From Amorphophallus konjac (taxonomy: Eukaryota; Streptophyta; Magnoliopsida; Alismatales; Araceae), in contig JAHNEJ010001927.1 of NCBI GenBank assembly GCA_022559845.1, forward strand, positions 1-64,000: 64,000 bases of DNA, written 5' to 3'. The notes under the pieces are model-generated. The model saw only the letters and a program-made list of their open reading frames with translations, had not been told where the DNA came from and made no database searches. Both the position numbers and the translations under genes were made by a program. This document shows positions 30,601-42,187 of the stretch, one piece after another. Position 1 is the stretch's first letter, and every line of letters starts with the position of its first letter.

Positions 30601-32844
30601 TTCATGATGTCCGCAGCTTTCATGGCCTTGCGACGTTCTACCGTCGCTTCATCCGCGGATTTAGCTCCGTCACCGCCCCGATCACGGATTGCATCCGGAA
30701 GGGCACATTTGTATGGACGAAGGCCGCATCCGCCGCCTTCAAGGACATCAAGGAGCGCATGACCCAGACACCTATCCTTCGACTGCCTGATTTCTCGAAG
30801 GTGTTTGAGGTCTCTTGTGATGCGTCGGGCGTGGGAATTGGAGGAGTTTTGAGTCAAGAGTCCCACCCGATCGCATATTTCAGCGAGAAGCTGAATGACG
30901 CGAAACTGCGATATTCCACGTATGATAAAGAATTCTACGTAGTTGTTCAGGCTCTTAGGCATTGGAGGCACTATCTTTTACGTCAGGAGTTTGTCCTATA
31001 CTCTGATCACGAAGCATTGAGGTATCTCCATTCGCAAAAGAAGCTTAACTCGCGTCATAGTCGTTGGGTCGAGTATCTCCAGCAGTTCACCTTTGTGCTT
31101 AAACATAAGGCTGGAGTGGAAAACAAGGTGGCTGATGCCTTAAGCCGGCGAGCATGTTTGCTTACCACCATGAGTGCCGAGGTCATAGGGTTAGAGAAGA
31201 TGAAGGAGGCCTATGCTGATTGTCCTAACTTCTGTCAGATTTTTACCACTCTCCAGGCCGGACCCTCGAGAGACCTTGATGAGTATGTGCTTCAGGAGGG
31301 TTACCTCTTTCGAGGTAGCAGGCTATGTGTTCCCCAAACTTCGGTTCGAGATTTCTTAGTGTGGGAACTACATGCGGGAGGTCTAGCCGGCCACTTTGGT
31401 CGGAACAAGACTATTGAGGCAGTGGAGCATCGATTTTATTGGCTGAGCTTGAAGCGCGATGTTGCTAACATCGTGGCTCAGTGCCGTACATGTGCTACGG
31501 CCAAGATGAAGAAGCAAAGCTCGGGCCTTTATACGCCTCTACCCGTGCCTGATGTCCCGTGGCAGGATGTTAGTATGGACTTTGTTTTGGGATTGCCACG
31601 TACCTCCAGGAAGCATGATTCGGTCTATGTGGTGGTTGACCGTTTCTCAAAGATGGCCCTCTTTATTCCTTGCTCGAAGACTTCAGATGCTTCGAGGGTA
31701 GCCCGCCTATTCCTTACTCATGTGGTGTGCAAGTTCGGGTTGCCTCGCACTATAGTGTCTGACCGTGATGTTAGATTCACTTCCTACTTTTGGAAGACAC
31801 TATGGCATATGATGGGTACTCACCTCAAGTTTTCCACTGCATATCATCCCCCAGACAGACGGTCAGACCGAGGTGATCAATAGGAGTCTGGGAGATCTTT
31901 TGAGGTGTCTAGTCAGGGACCGCATTGGGGATTGGGATCTCATTTTACCCATGGCTGAGTTTGCCTACAATGATTCGGTGAATAGGTCTACCGGCATGAG
32001 TCCATTTGAAATTGTCACAGGTCGTAGGCCTAGGAAACCCGTTGACCTTGTCCCCATGCCTATCCATGCTAGAGTGTCGGAGTCGGCCGAGTCGTTTGCT
32101 AGGCACGTTAGGAGTTTGCATTACGACATCCGTCGTCACATTGAGGCCAACAATGCACGGTACGAGGAGTTAGCCGATGCCCACCGACACCACCGAGAGT
32201 TCCACGAGGGCGAATACGTCATGATCAGGGTAAGACCTGAACGGTTTCCCTCTGGAACCGTTAAGAAGTTGCAAGCTCGCGGAGCCGGTCCATTCAGAGT
32301 GTTAAAACGCGTTGGATCTAATGCGTACGTTGTGGACTTGCCTGAGGAATATGGTATAAGCTCTACCTTCAATGTATCGGATCTTGTTGCATATAGGGAC
32401 CCAGCGGTGATCCCTAGTGAGCCTTTTGAGCCATCTCCTCCCCTTGAGAGTGATCCCACACCTGAGTGTCCACTTCCACCTCCAGCCCCTTTTTCACGGC
32501 AGCGTGAGCAAATAGATCGTATACTGGACGAGCAAGTGACAGTTACCAAGAGTGGATCTTACCCGCGCTACCTAGTGCGATGGAGAGGACGGCCCGCTAC
32601 TGAGGACACATGGATCACACATGGCGAGTTGCAGCAGATCGATCCGGACCTTCTGGAGCGATATAGGAGCGATGCCGACCCTTACTCGACAGGGTCGAGT
32701 TTCTCCCACCCGGGGAGAATTGGTGCGGACACCCGAGCAGTTGAGCGGCGCGACACGCCGAGTCACCGGTACCGCACACGGAGCACGACTCGAGCCACCT
32801 CAGCGTCCATCTGGCTCGGAGACAGCCTGGAGACTCCGCCTTGA
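27645..32844 (+). pseudogene. Element C gag-pol polyprotein with chromodomain, two stops and one frameshift
   Basis: ATG at 27645. TAG at 27945-27947 and TAA at 28002-28004 interrupt gag in frame; the frame is then open from 28008 to 31883. Counting from 28008: Gag core about residues 30-190; zinc knuckle CYRCNGFGHFANQC near 308; protease IDSGSCINAIS near 413 and ILGRPWLF; reverse transcriptase YFDDILIYS near 790; RNase H SCDASGVGIGGVL near 936; integrase HAGGLAGHFGRNKT and CRTC, D in MDFVLG (31578) and D in SDRDVRF (31761). An extra C in the CCCCC run at 31848-31852 shifts the frame; the integrase Glu (31870-31872) is in the new frame. The chromodomain (DRILDEQVTVTKSG, YLVRWRGRPATEDTW) is at 32510-32670. 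The frame ends 124 bp inside the 3' LTR. Confidence 0.95.
32510..32670 (+). other. Chromodomain of element C integrase
   Basis: IDRILDEQV, then YPRYLVRWRGRPATEDTWI and DPDLLERYRS, the chromodomain pattern with conserved Y, W-x-W-like and W positions. In chromoviruses this module guides integration to particular chromatin (family knowledge). Confidence 0.88.
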
Positions 32845-34998
32845 GCCTCCCCATTTTTTATATTTAATTAGACTTTATTTGTGTGTAAGGTGTGTTTATT
32901 TCATTTTATACGGTTTGCAATTATGAGTGTACGAGGGGCTTATTTGTAAAATGGGACCCCTGGGCCCCATGGGACCCCCAGGCCCCCTCCCATTGGTCCA
33001 TATCAGCCTTGTGGGGTCAGTCAACATGTCAAATGGAGGCTTCTAGATGGGTGGGCCAAGTGGGGGACAAGTGGCTTGGAAAGTCCACATTTTGGCCACC
33101 CACCCCACCTACCAAGTCAAGCCACTCTCCTTGGTCCAAGGGCCGCCCCCCTCCCTTTATTTTTTTATTTATTTTGTGTGTGTGTGTCTCATGCCATCCC
33201 AGCCCTTCATCTCCCACTCCTAGATCCTACGGTTGTGGATGGATGAGAGATGTAACCTATTTAAGCTTGTATTTTTCATTTTGGAGAATTAATGCCATAA
33301 GAATTGTAAAAAAAGCTTGAAGCTCCAGCCTTGGTGCGCCCCCTCCTCCTCTCCCTCTTCCCCTTGAAGCTGTGAAGGCTTCCTTCTGGTGGTGAGACTC
33401 CACCCTATCAGTTCCGGTCGCCGCTGCCGCCGCCACGAGCCGCCACCGCACCGCCATCGCCATCAACAGAGTTCTGCCCGCGCAGTACCACAGAAGCTTC
33501 CATGAATTTCTTGTCTCAGCCACGAGCTCAGATAGATCTGGGAATTTTATTGGATGTTCCAGAGGTGTCAAGGACATCCCACAAATTTTGGTTTGCCATT
33601 CAGATCTCGTTTCATATTTTTTGATTTTCATCCACTCTTCCATTTCGGTTCTGCCATAGTTCTGTCCAGATTCATCCTTGCCCTGAGTTTCATGTCTTAG
33701 GTCCACTTTTTGATTTATGTTGGTTCGCCAATTTTATTGGGGATTTCACCCGTCTACCCCTTCATCCAAAATTTTTTTCAATTTTTGATTCGCCCATCCC
33801 ATATTTTCTAAAATTCATTCTCAGACACATCTACAGTTCTATCCACCTGTTCCCAGATCCGACCACCAGTCACCCCAAAAATCATAGTAAATCACCACCA
33901 CCTCCAAATCAAATTCCGAAAATAGTCCCCGTTCCATGGATGGATACCCTACAACTTTGAAGAAGAGCTCAAGAGCTGAATCGGAGGTTTACTAGGCGGT
34001 CAACGGTGGTTCTCAGACAAGTGTCCTGCAGATCTGAGATTTCGGTTACTGTACAACAGGGGCTTGTAAATTTAATAAAGTTCTGATCCGACCAGATCCA
34101 GCAGATCTCTCTAGGTCTAGATCAAAGCATTTGAAGAGAGCTTTCCAACGATAGCTCATGCGTCCCGATCTGACGTCGGGATTGCTCGCAGCGGCCGTTT
34201 TCGCCGGAGCACGCGCCGGAAGACAGCAACCAAAATCCGTGGACAGCTAGTTCATCAATTGGGAATCGGGGCCGATCGACCCCCGATCGGTGTTCCCGGC
34301 CGACCGCCGTCCGTGGAGGCGCGCCACCAGGGCTCCCCATCATAGTGGGTCCCACCCCCGCAGATCTGGAGGACAGCGCCATCCGTGGGCCCCGCGGGCC
34401 CACAGAACCCGCCGTTCGGAAAGCACGAAAACGCGGAGTTTGGCACCGCCGGGCGACATCAAGATGCTGCCCGTCAACCCGAGTTACGTGATTCCCGGGC
34501 TCCACATGTGACCTTTTACCTCCCTACGTGGAGTGGGTCAAATCTTTGTATTGCTGTGATATTGTTTAACCGGGAGTCCGTGATTCGGCCGGGGTTGTCT
34601 TCGCCATGCCGGGTGCGTGGAGGTAATGGTCCGAACCTCTTGGCATTCATTTGCTTAGCTAGTATATGGTCTTTTGCCGCTGCCGAGAGTGTAGGTACTA
34701 GCCCGTGTGTCCATGTCACCGCTGTGAGAGTGAGAGTGACCCGTCCCGTGACTCGATCCGAGTCCGGAAGTTGAGTCGGACTACCCTTGACCTCCGCCGG
34801 TTCCTTAACCGCGCACGGTCCGCGCTTTCCCTCGCTTGGGACGACGAGTGAGCTTCCACTTCTGTTAGCGATGTTTTACCACTAGGAGCTCGTAGTGTCA
34901 GGCTTAGTGTCTCCCTGGTGTGTGCTGCTGGTCGCATCTTCATCTAGAGTCCGAGGGTGGCACCTAGTAGTGTCGTCTCCCGTGTCCATCCCGCATCA
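32721..34998 (+). repeat. Element C 3' LTR (2278 bp)
   Basis: Follows the short purine run GGGGAGAAT. TATA-like TATTTAAG at 33258-33265. Paired with 25046-27324. Confidence 0.95.
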
Positions 34999-35040
34999 AA
35001 GAGTTTGAAAGAGGGGGTGGCCCGTTCGAGCCACCCCACT

Positions 35041-35050
35041 CCTTTATATA
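35041..35050 (-). promoter_or_regulatory. TATA box of the antisense gene of element B
   Basis: On the minus strand this reads TATATAAAGG, a textbook plant TATA box, within the internal part of B. Transcription would start near 35010-35015, only about 10 bp before the insertion site of C. Before that insertion it lay about 1.2 kb upstream of the antisense ATG. Confidence 0.6.
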
Positions 35051-35059
35051 GGGGGGGGA

Positions 35060-35290
35060 GCAAAAAAAAAGAAGAAGAAGAAAGAAAAAAAATAGAAAGA
35101 GGAAACAAAAATGAATAAAAGAAGAAAAAAAGGGGGTAATAAAAAAGGAGAAAAAGGTGGGAGGGAGAGAGGAAAATAAAAAGGATAAAAAAAGAGAGAG
35201 AGAAATAAATGGAGAAAATAAAAGAAAGGGAAGCAAAAGTATATGTTAAATATTAAATAGATAGATATATATATGTATACCTACATATGT
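35060..35290 (+). repeat. Purine tract and ATATAT stretch in element B
   Basis: AAAAAGAAGAAG-type purine DNA followed near 35245-35290 by TAGATAGATATATATATG and ACATA-rich sequence. No gene. Confidence 0.7.
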
Positions 35291-35519
35291 GCATACACTT
35301 ACATACTCATCCACTAACATATGTGGAGGAGTAGGTCAATAACGTACAGTAATAAATATCTCCGGGGAAACATTCCATCCCCACAATCCTACTCGGACGA
35401 GCGTCCGCACAAGCAAAGATGACTCTACCCCTACAACTTTACCCCAATGGTGGTGCCACTACCCCGCCAACAAACAAGTCCTTCCCTGGCACGTAAACCC
35501 GTGCCTCAGTCGCCTCCCA
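35291..35519. other. Unassigned internal spacer of element B
   Basis: No repeat or gene recognised. Confidence 0.3.
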
Positions 35520-35780
35520 TTTCATACAATATTGCCATCACGGGCCTTACGCCCGAATCGGCACGACTTCTATCCTTGCGCTGGCGTTCGTCCCTTGCCA
35601 GCGAGTAGACCCCTTTTCGGCGCAAGGCTCCGTGCCCTAGCCACCCACTCCATGCAATATTGCCATTACGGACCTTACGTCCGAATCAGCATGAATTCTC
35701 CCGTTGCGTTGGTATTTTCTTCTTGCCAACGAATAAGCCTTACCTTCCGGCGCAAGGCTTCATGCCCTAGCCGACACTTG
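35520..35780 (+). repeat. Two copies of a 126-bp tandem repeat
   Basis: ACAATATTGCCATCACGGGC at 35526 matches GCAATATTGCCATTACGGAC at 35655. Both units contain a palindromic CCTTACGYCCGAATC and end CGGCGCAAGGCTYCRTGCCC. Confidence 0.75.
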
Positions 35781-36079
35781 CGTATCACTCACTTGTCAAA
35801 GAAAAAAAAAAGAAGAAAATGGGGTTAAAAATAGAGATACCCCGCCGGACTCGCCCCTGCACGGGGACGAGGGTAAAAATGGCAATAACCCGACTGTGGC
35901 GAAAATTCGAAAGGGCGCTACAGGCAAAATCGGGTACCCCGCCACGTGAAAACCTGAGAGGGCGCGTGGGCAAAAGCAAGAGGGGGCCGGTACCGGCGAA
36001 AACCCGAAAGGGCGCTTGTATCGGTAATGTGGTTCAAAAAAAAAGAGAAAGGAAAAGAGAAAGAAAAGAGAAGAATAGA

Positions 36080-36890
36080 TCAACAAACCAGGTCAGCTCC
36101 CGACACCCTATCAGCACTGACGAAGAGACCAAGAGACAACAAACTACTTCAGTTCCCGGCACCCCGTCGGCACTGATGAAGAGACAAAGAGACAACAAAC
36201 CAGGTCAGCTCCCGGCGCCCTGTCGGCACTGACGAAGAGACCAAGAGACCAACAAACCAGGTCAGCTCCGGGCATCCCGTCGGCACTGACGAAGAGATAA
36301 AGAGACAACAAACCAGGTCAGCTCCCGGCACCCTGTCGGCACTGATAAAGAGACAGATAGATCCAACAAACTACTTCAGTTCCCGGCACCCTGTCGGCAC
36401 TGATGAAGAGACAAATAGACCCAACAAACGACTTCAGTTCCCGGCACCCCGTCGGCACTGATGAAGAGACAAAGAGACAACAAACCAGGTCAGCTCCCGG
36501 CGCCCTGTCGGCACTGACGAAGAGACCAAGAGACCAACAAACCAGGTCAGCTCCTGGCATCCCGTTGGCACTGACGAAGAGACAAAGAGACAACAAACCA
36601 GGTCAGCTCCCGGCACCCTATCGGCACTGACGAAGAGACCAAGAGATCAACAAACCAGGTCAGCTCCCGACACCCAGTCGGCACTGATGAAGAGACCAAG
36701 AGACAACAAACCAGGTCAGCTCCCGACGCCCTGTCGGCACTAATGAAGAGACGAAGAGACCAACATGATATGTCAGTTCCCGACACCCTGTCGGCGCTGA
36801 TCATGAAGAGACAAAGAGACCAGCATGCTACGCCAGCTCCCAGCACCCCGTCAGCGTCGACAAAGAGAAAAAGAGACCAGTACACCCGCG
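36080..36890 (+). repeat. Tandem array of 57-bp units, 14 copies, near the 3' LTR of B
   Basis: Core GTCGGCACTGA recurs 14 times between 36110 and 36860 at a spacing of about 57 bp, with CAACAAACCAGGTCAGCTCC and AAGAGACAAAGAGAC in each unit. The last copies are the most diverged. The minus-strand ORFs here (repeats of VSSSVPTGCRELTWF) are array artefacts. Confidence 0.9.
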
Positions 36891-36925
36891 GGCACCGCCC
36901 GGCTCATTCTTCGCCCGTGCTACCC

Positions 36926-36941
36926 GTGGGTGGGGGGCATT
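36926..36941 (+). promoter_or_regulatory. Polypurine tract of element B
   Basis: GTGGGTGGGGGGCATT directly abuts the 3' LTR start TGTGGACACC and would prime plus-strand synthesis. Confidence 0.8.
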
Positions 36942-37780
36942 TGTGGACACCAAAAATTACACACCCAGATGCCCTACTCGGCCCAGCACTAACAACGGCA
37001 CCAAGTGAAGAAGCCCCGTAGAGACTGGTCATCCGGACTCCCCAAATATGCACACTGCTGTGAAGCCGTCCCCGGAGTCACGACGGCGAAGAGAAACCAA
37101 CCCCCGGGAAGCTCACGACCCGTGGCCCCCGAAGAAGATCAAACAAAGCATAATTTTGAGCACAAAACGGGCCCAAGTCAGCCCCAGCGGCACACCCTGG
37201 TGGCCTTCAACGGCACACCCAGGGTTGCCTTCAGCGGCACACCCTTGTGGTGGCCTTCAGCGGCGTAGCCCCTGGGAGCCCCAGCGGCACACCCAGGCCT
37301 TTAGCGGCACGCCCAGTGGGCCTTCAGCGGCACACTCTTTGGTGCCCTCCAGCGGCACACTATGAAGTGCCCTCCACGGCACACTTTTTATGCCCCCAGC
37401 GGCACACTATGAAGGGCCCCCAGCGGCACACTATGAAGGGCCCCCCCACGGCACGCTCTTTGCGCCCTTTAACGGCACGCTTCTCTGGGCCTTCAGCGGC
37501 ACGCCTTTTGCCCTCTTCAGCGGCACGCTTATAGTGTCTTACAGCGACACGCTTCTTCAGCCCGCCAGCGGTACAGCGTGAAGGTTTTTCAACGGCCAAA
37601 CGACGTGAAGCCCATGCCCTACATATCCTTGGCGCGCAGTGAGCTGTCCGAGGTGTCAACCAACGGTTGGGCCACGCAGGCTACTCCCCTGATAGCCAGG
37701 ACGAAAAAGGTCAAACGTCATCATGATGAAGCTGCTTCCCGCCTCCGACGGCCGTGTTCGAAGGCTCCCGTTGCTGGGAG

Positions 37781-37787
37781 TATAAAA
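37781..37787 (+). promoter_or_regulatory. TATA box of LTR B2
   Basis: TATAAAA, same inverted TGGGAG context as in LTR B1. Confidence 0.65.
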
Positions 37788-39519
37788 CCACTCTCATTCC
37801 AAGCAAAAAGGGGGGACAGAAAAAAAAAAGGAGAAGGAGAGGCTGGAGAGGAACAGACACACAGACAGAGGGAGAGACATACGCAAGAGAGGAAGAGAAG
37901 GGAGAAGAAGAAGGGCTCCGGCGTGAGTCTCCTCCTATGGCCACCGGGCAGAAGAGAGAGTAAGAGAGAAGGAGAGCTGAATGTAATAGGGGAAGGTGCG
38001 GGGGAACGAGCAGTGGACGCTCTTCCCTGCTTCAATCCCCAACACTTTCCCTTCCATGGTTTTCCTTGTTTTCTCCCTCCCTTCATCTTGTATTTTGGTT
38101 TTCTTCCTTGCCCGTAGCCTTGACTCGGGCGTGCTCGGCAATGTATATGGACGGCCACGGTCCCTTGCTCCCCATGAATGAAAATCACCCTCCTTGGGTT
38201 TCTCTGTTATTTCTGTTGGTTTACGCCAGTTTTCATGGTGTACGATGTGTTGTTCATTTTTCTCCTCCATTTCCCCTTTTCTCCGGTGTTTTTGGAGTCT
38301 CCGTAGCGATGTGATTCCTCCCGTATGATCCTTGATCTCATGGGCTCTTTGCCCCTTTTTTTGTGGCCCTCAGTTGTGCCCATCTACTTGAAGGGAGAGA
38401 GAGCCTCCTTCTCCTCATGAACACCCAACTACCAGCAGCCTACCCTTGGCCTTTAACCCTTCTTTGTTTCCTGAATAACCTGCAACCCTCCCAGTCCACA
38501 CACTTAACCCCTCCGGCCCTTGGCCGGTACACCCATAGTGGCCCTCAGCGGCACACTCTTTCATCCCTTGGCCGGTACACCCCATAACAGCCCTCAGCGG
38601 TGCACCTCCCCCTTTTGTGCCTCAGCGGTACGCCCTTAGCCTTCCTAGCCCGGCACACCCTATGCTCGTCCTTGGCCGGTACGCCTTGGCCAATCCCCCG
38701 TCCACCCTGTCCAGTATTAGAAGCCTCCCGTTCATCGTTTTCTTCATATTTTCCGGGGTTCTATAAAGGTGTTGCCACCTCCGGGCGCCCACCTCCAGTT
38801 GTCGGGTTCCGCCACTCCATGTGGACGCGTTCCCTTTACCTCCCTTACGCTCGGGTAGAGGGGAGGTGCTGCCGAATTTTCGTCAGAAAATAACAAAAAT
38901 GTTAAAAAGGCAAAAGGAAGCAACAAACACATGGAACGATTAACGATAGAACCTTCCAATTAATCAAGCCACCGCCGGCAGCATGAGAACTGAACCGATC
39001 AACGACACGGTAGACCGAACGTCCGATTAGTGAGAAGAGTCCAAACAGAATGAAGCGAAGAAAAGAAGAAGTTTATGTAAAACTACGCGTAAATTAAGAA
39101 AAGAAGAAAAGAAAAGCCCTAAAACAAATAATAGAAGAGTGGGCTTTCACCTCCACCCTTGTTCCAACCTTCACCGTTACACTCCCACCACCCTCCGTTT
39201 TATCCTTCACCGGTACACCCCTTTTAACCCCCAACGGTACGCCCCTTTTTGGCCTCCAGGGTTACACCCTCATCAACCCCCAGCGGTACACCCTCATCAT
39301 CCCCCTTAACATTTCCAACCCCAAATCGCCATCAGCGGTACGCCCTTCCCAACCTCCAACGGTACACTCCAGAGAGCCTTCAGCGGTACACACTGCCCAT
39401 CTTCAGCGGCACACTCTAACGGCCCTTCAACGACACAACCTCCTGGCCCTTTCAGCGGCACACTCCTTCCCATTGCCTCTCCCTCTTCGCCGGTACACCC
39501 TCATCCACTGTCTCAGTGG

Positions 39520-40285
39520 AACCCAATGTATAGACTTGGCAGATTGACGCACAAACACAGCAACAGGCAATGTATAGACTTCGAGCTGCAGCCAAGGGAC
39601 AACGTACAGACTTTATGCTGCAATGTGCAGACTTTGGGTTGATCAATGTACAGACTTCACGCTGCAACGTACAGACTTTGTGCTGCAGCGTACATACTTT
39701 GGGCCAGCCAAAGTATAGACTTCATGCTGCGACGTACGGACTTTGTGCTGCAGCGTACAGACTTTGGGATGGGCGATGTACAGACTTCATGTTAGGGTGT
39801 GCAGACTTCATGCTGCAATGTACAGACTTTGTGCCGTAGTGTATAGACCTTGTGTCCAATGTACAGACTTCATGTTGCAACGTACAGACCTCATGCTGCC
39901 ACGTACAGACTTTGAGCTGAAGGATGTACAGACTCTGGCCCGGTCGGTGTACAGACTTTGGGCTGGCCGATGTACGGACTCTGAGCTGCAATGTATAGAC
40001 TCTGAGCCACAGCCGATGAACGATGTATAGACTTTGAGTTGCCCAATGTGCAGACTTTGAACTGCAGCCAAGGGACAGTGTATAGGCTTCGAACTGTAGC
40101 CAAAAGGGCAATGTATAGACTTCGAATTGGCCAATGTACAGACTTTGAGCAGCCAATGTACAGACTGTGAGCTGCAGTCGATAGGCAACGTACATACTTT
40201 GAGCTGAAGGATGTATAGACTTGATATGCTGGTTGAACAGACAATGTACAAACTTTGGGGCAGATGGATGTACAGACTTTATGTT
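39520..40285 (+). repeat. AGACTT minisatellite in LTR B2
   Basis: Same array as at 4930-5690, with about 19 substitutions between the two copies by eye and little change in copy number. Confidence 0.85.
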
Positions 40286-41517
40286 ATCTCCCTTTCTTCG
40301 CCGATACACTCTTCAGGCCCCCCCCAGCGGTACACTGCCTTGAGGTCTCCACCGGTACACCCTCCTTAAGCCCTTCAGCGGCACACAGCTCCAACCCTTC
40401 GCCGGCACACCTCCGCCCTCCTTCGCCGGTACACCACCTTTGGCCCTTCAACGGCACCCATTCCCCAACGGCACACACCCTTTAGCACCCAGCGGCCCAC
40501 TTCCCCTCCACCTTATCTACCCTTCGCCATCACACTTGGCCGGCCCTTCGCCGGCACACTTCCTTCACCGGTACGCCCCTATTCTTCCTTCGCCGGCACA
40601 CTCCATCTCCTTTCGCTGGTACGCTATATGTATATATATGCATAGCATGGCAATGATAACAACAATAATGGATGAATTAATAAAAGTTATGTTGATTGAA
40701 GGGCCCCAAATGTGTAGCAGTTGTAATGACAATAAAAAAGGGGGGGGAGGGGATAAGAAAATAATAATAATAGCAATAAATAAAAAGAAGAGAAATCATT
40801 CAGAATAAATGCACAAAGAGGTAATAGGCAGCGAAAGGAAAGGGAGGAACACATAATTAAAACCCCAGATAAAAAAATGCTAGGGTCCACATTGCAGTCC
40901 CATCTCTCCCCGTGACCCGACGCGAAAGGAACAATAATGCCGCCTTCTCAGGCCGGACCCGAGTCTCGGGAATCCACCCGACATGGCCAAGCCCCGACCT
41001 GACCTTGGGCCAACACTCCAACTAGACCGGATCCGTTTCTCGACATCGGGCCCTTCCAGGTCGTTATTAAAATTGCCGTGCATGCGGCAGACATTTGGAC
41101 GGATTCGCCCCGATTTTCCGTCGCGTTTCCATCACGGACCCGTGTCCGAATATGAAAAGGTCCACGAGTGACCGACATGGCCAGTGGCTCGCATCCTAAT
41201 GCGTACTTTGGTGTGATTTTCTCCTGTCTCTTTCTCGCGCAATTAGTATTAATCTTTTCGGCCGCAGGGCCCCTAATTTCGGCAATTAATCAAGGGTGTT
41301 CCCTCGTATGGGGGATGTAAATGACGTCGCGGCCTTTATGGCGCGACGGGATTCAGTCCCGACACGAACCACACAATCGTCTGACGAAGTCAGGTCGAGC
41401 GCACCATGGGCTCTTCGGAGCCCGAATAAATCGTCACTTCGGTGACTAGCACGCCCACGCACCCCAATAAACGAATAGACCAACGAGAGCACATCGGGTG
41501 GAAAAAGTGCGTCCACA

Positions 41518-42187
41518 CCTGGCCGCCCACCACATCCTAGGTGGCCAAAGACTTGGCCGCCCAGGTTTCTTGGCGGCCAAAGACCTGGCCGCCCAAGTCC
41601 TTTGAGTGGCCATCGTCTTGGCCGCCTTCTGTTCATGTTTCTGCTTCCATTTGAGTCTTGTCTGCGTAGTTTAGCTTCTATTTTTCATATCTTAGCTTCT
41701 ATTTTATGTAGTTTTGCTTCTGTGTGTTCTAACCTTGTAGGTTTGAGTCCAGGGTGGGCTTAGGAAGAGCCGGCATCACACTTATTAGGAACACCCTCCC
41801 GTTGATTTGGACTCTTCACCCGGGGATTCCCACTTGGGTGTAACTAATCCTTTTCAATTGGGAACCTCCGTGAGTCCCCGTGAACCATGGATTCCCACAC
41901 GGTCACCGGGCAGGTTGTACCGTTGTAGTCCTATTAGATTTCCTAAAGGGGTTTGAGTGAGATTTATCTTAGGTTATCCCGGAGTTTGGCCTTTGATTCC
42001 CCTAGAAAATTTCATTCTCAACTAAGAGGGAACAAATTCAAATTGGACTAATCTCAGGATTAACCTAAGCTAAAAATTTGGGGCGCATTGTTTGAATACA
42101 TGTTTGATGTTAAATACCATTTAACTCAATCCTAATTGGCCTTAAAATTTTCACTTCAAATTCTAAAGTTACTTAGGTTGAGTGGCA
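41518..42187 (+). other. Element A leader, right part
   Basis: Starts with the CCTGG duplication of B and continues the GGCCGCCCA motif to 41625, then AT-richer untranslated leader up to the gag ATG at 42188. No ORF is credible. Confidence 0.7.

Larger units (their letters stand above)
25046..34998 (+). mobile_element. Element C: chromovirus (Ty3/gypsy with chromodomain)
   Basis: The LTRs begin TGGTGCGGAC and end CCGCATCA, flanked by AAGAG at 25041-25045 and 34999-35003. The primer site is complementary to initiator-Met tRNA. One gag-pol frame runs from 27645 into the 3' LTR, broken by two stops and one frameshift. The chromodomain at the integrase C-terminus defines it as a chromovirus; the clade is uncertain (the large LTR would suit Tekay-like). 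LTR divergence is uneven: about 1% in the first 650 bp, 5 to 6% in the middle and 3% in the last 620 bp by eye. Confidence 0.95.
2327..41517 (+). mobile_element. Element B: Tat-lineage Ty3/gypsy LTR retrotransposon with antisense gene
   Basis: The ends TGTGGACACC and GTGCGTCCACA are flanked by the 5-bp duplication CCTGG (2322-2326 and 41518-41522). Removing element C (9.96 kb) leaves an element of about 29 kb, very long for this superfamily. The order is LTR, gag, protease, RT, RNase H, second (archaeal-type) RNase H, integrase, purine tract, tandem repeats, antisense gene, tandem repeats, LTR. The second RNase H and the knuckle of type C-x2-H-x4-H-x4-C are characteristic of the Tat lineage (family knowledge). 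By eye LTR divergence is about 2%. Confidence 0.93.
36942..41517 (+). repeat. Element B 3' LTR (4576 bp)
   Basis: Copy of 2327-6921 including TATAAAA at 37781-37787, the GGCACAC arrays (37175-37575 and later) and the AGACTT minisatellite. Differences are mostly C/T changes and small indels, about 1 to 2.5% by eye in sampled parts. Confidence 0.93.

Noticed and set aside
36080..36890. CRISPR-like regular array of 57-bp units
   Set aside because: Units are contiguous and similar along their whole length, with no unique spacers, and the setting is a plant retrotransposon.
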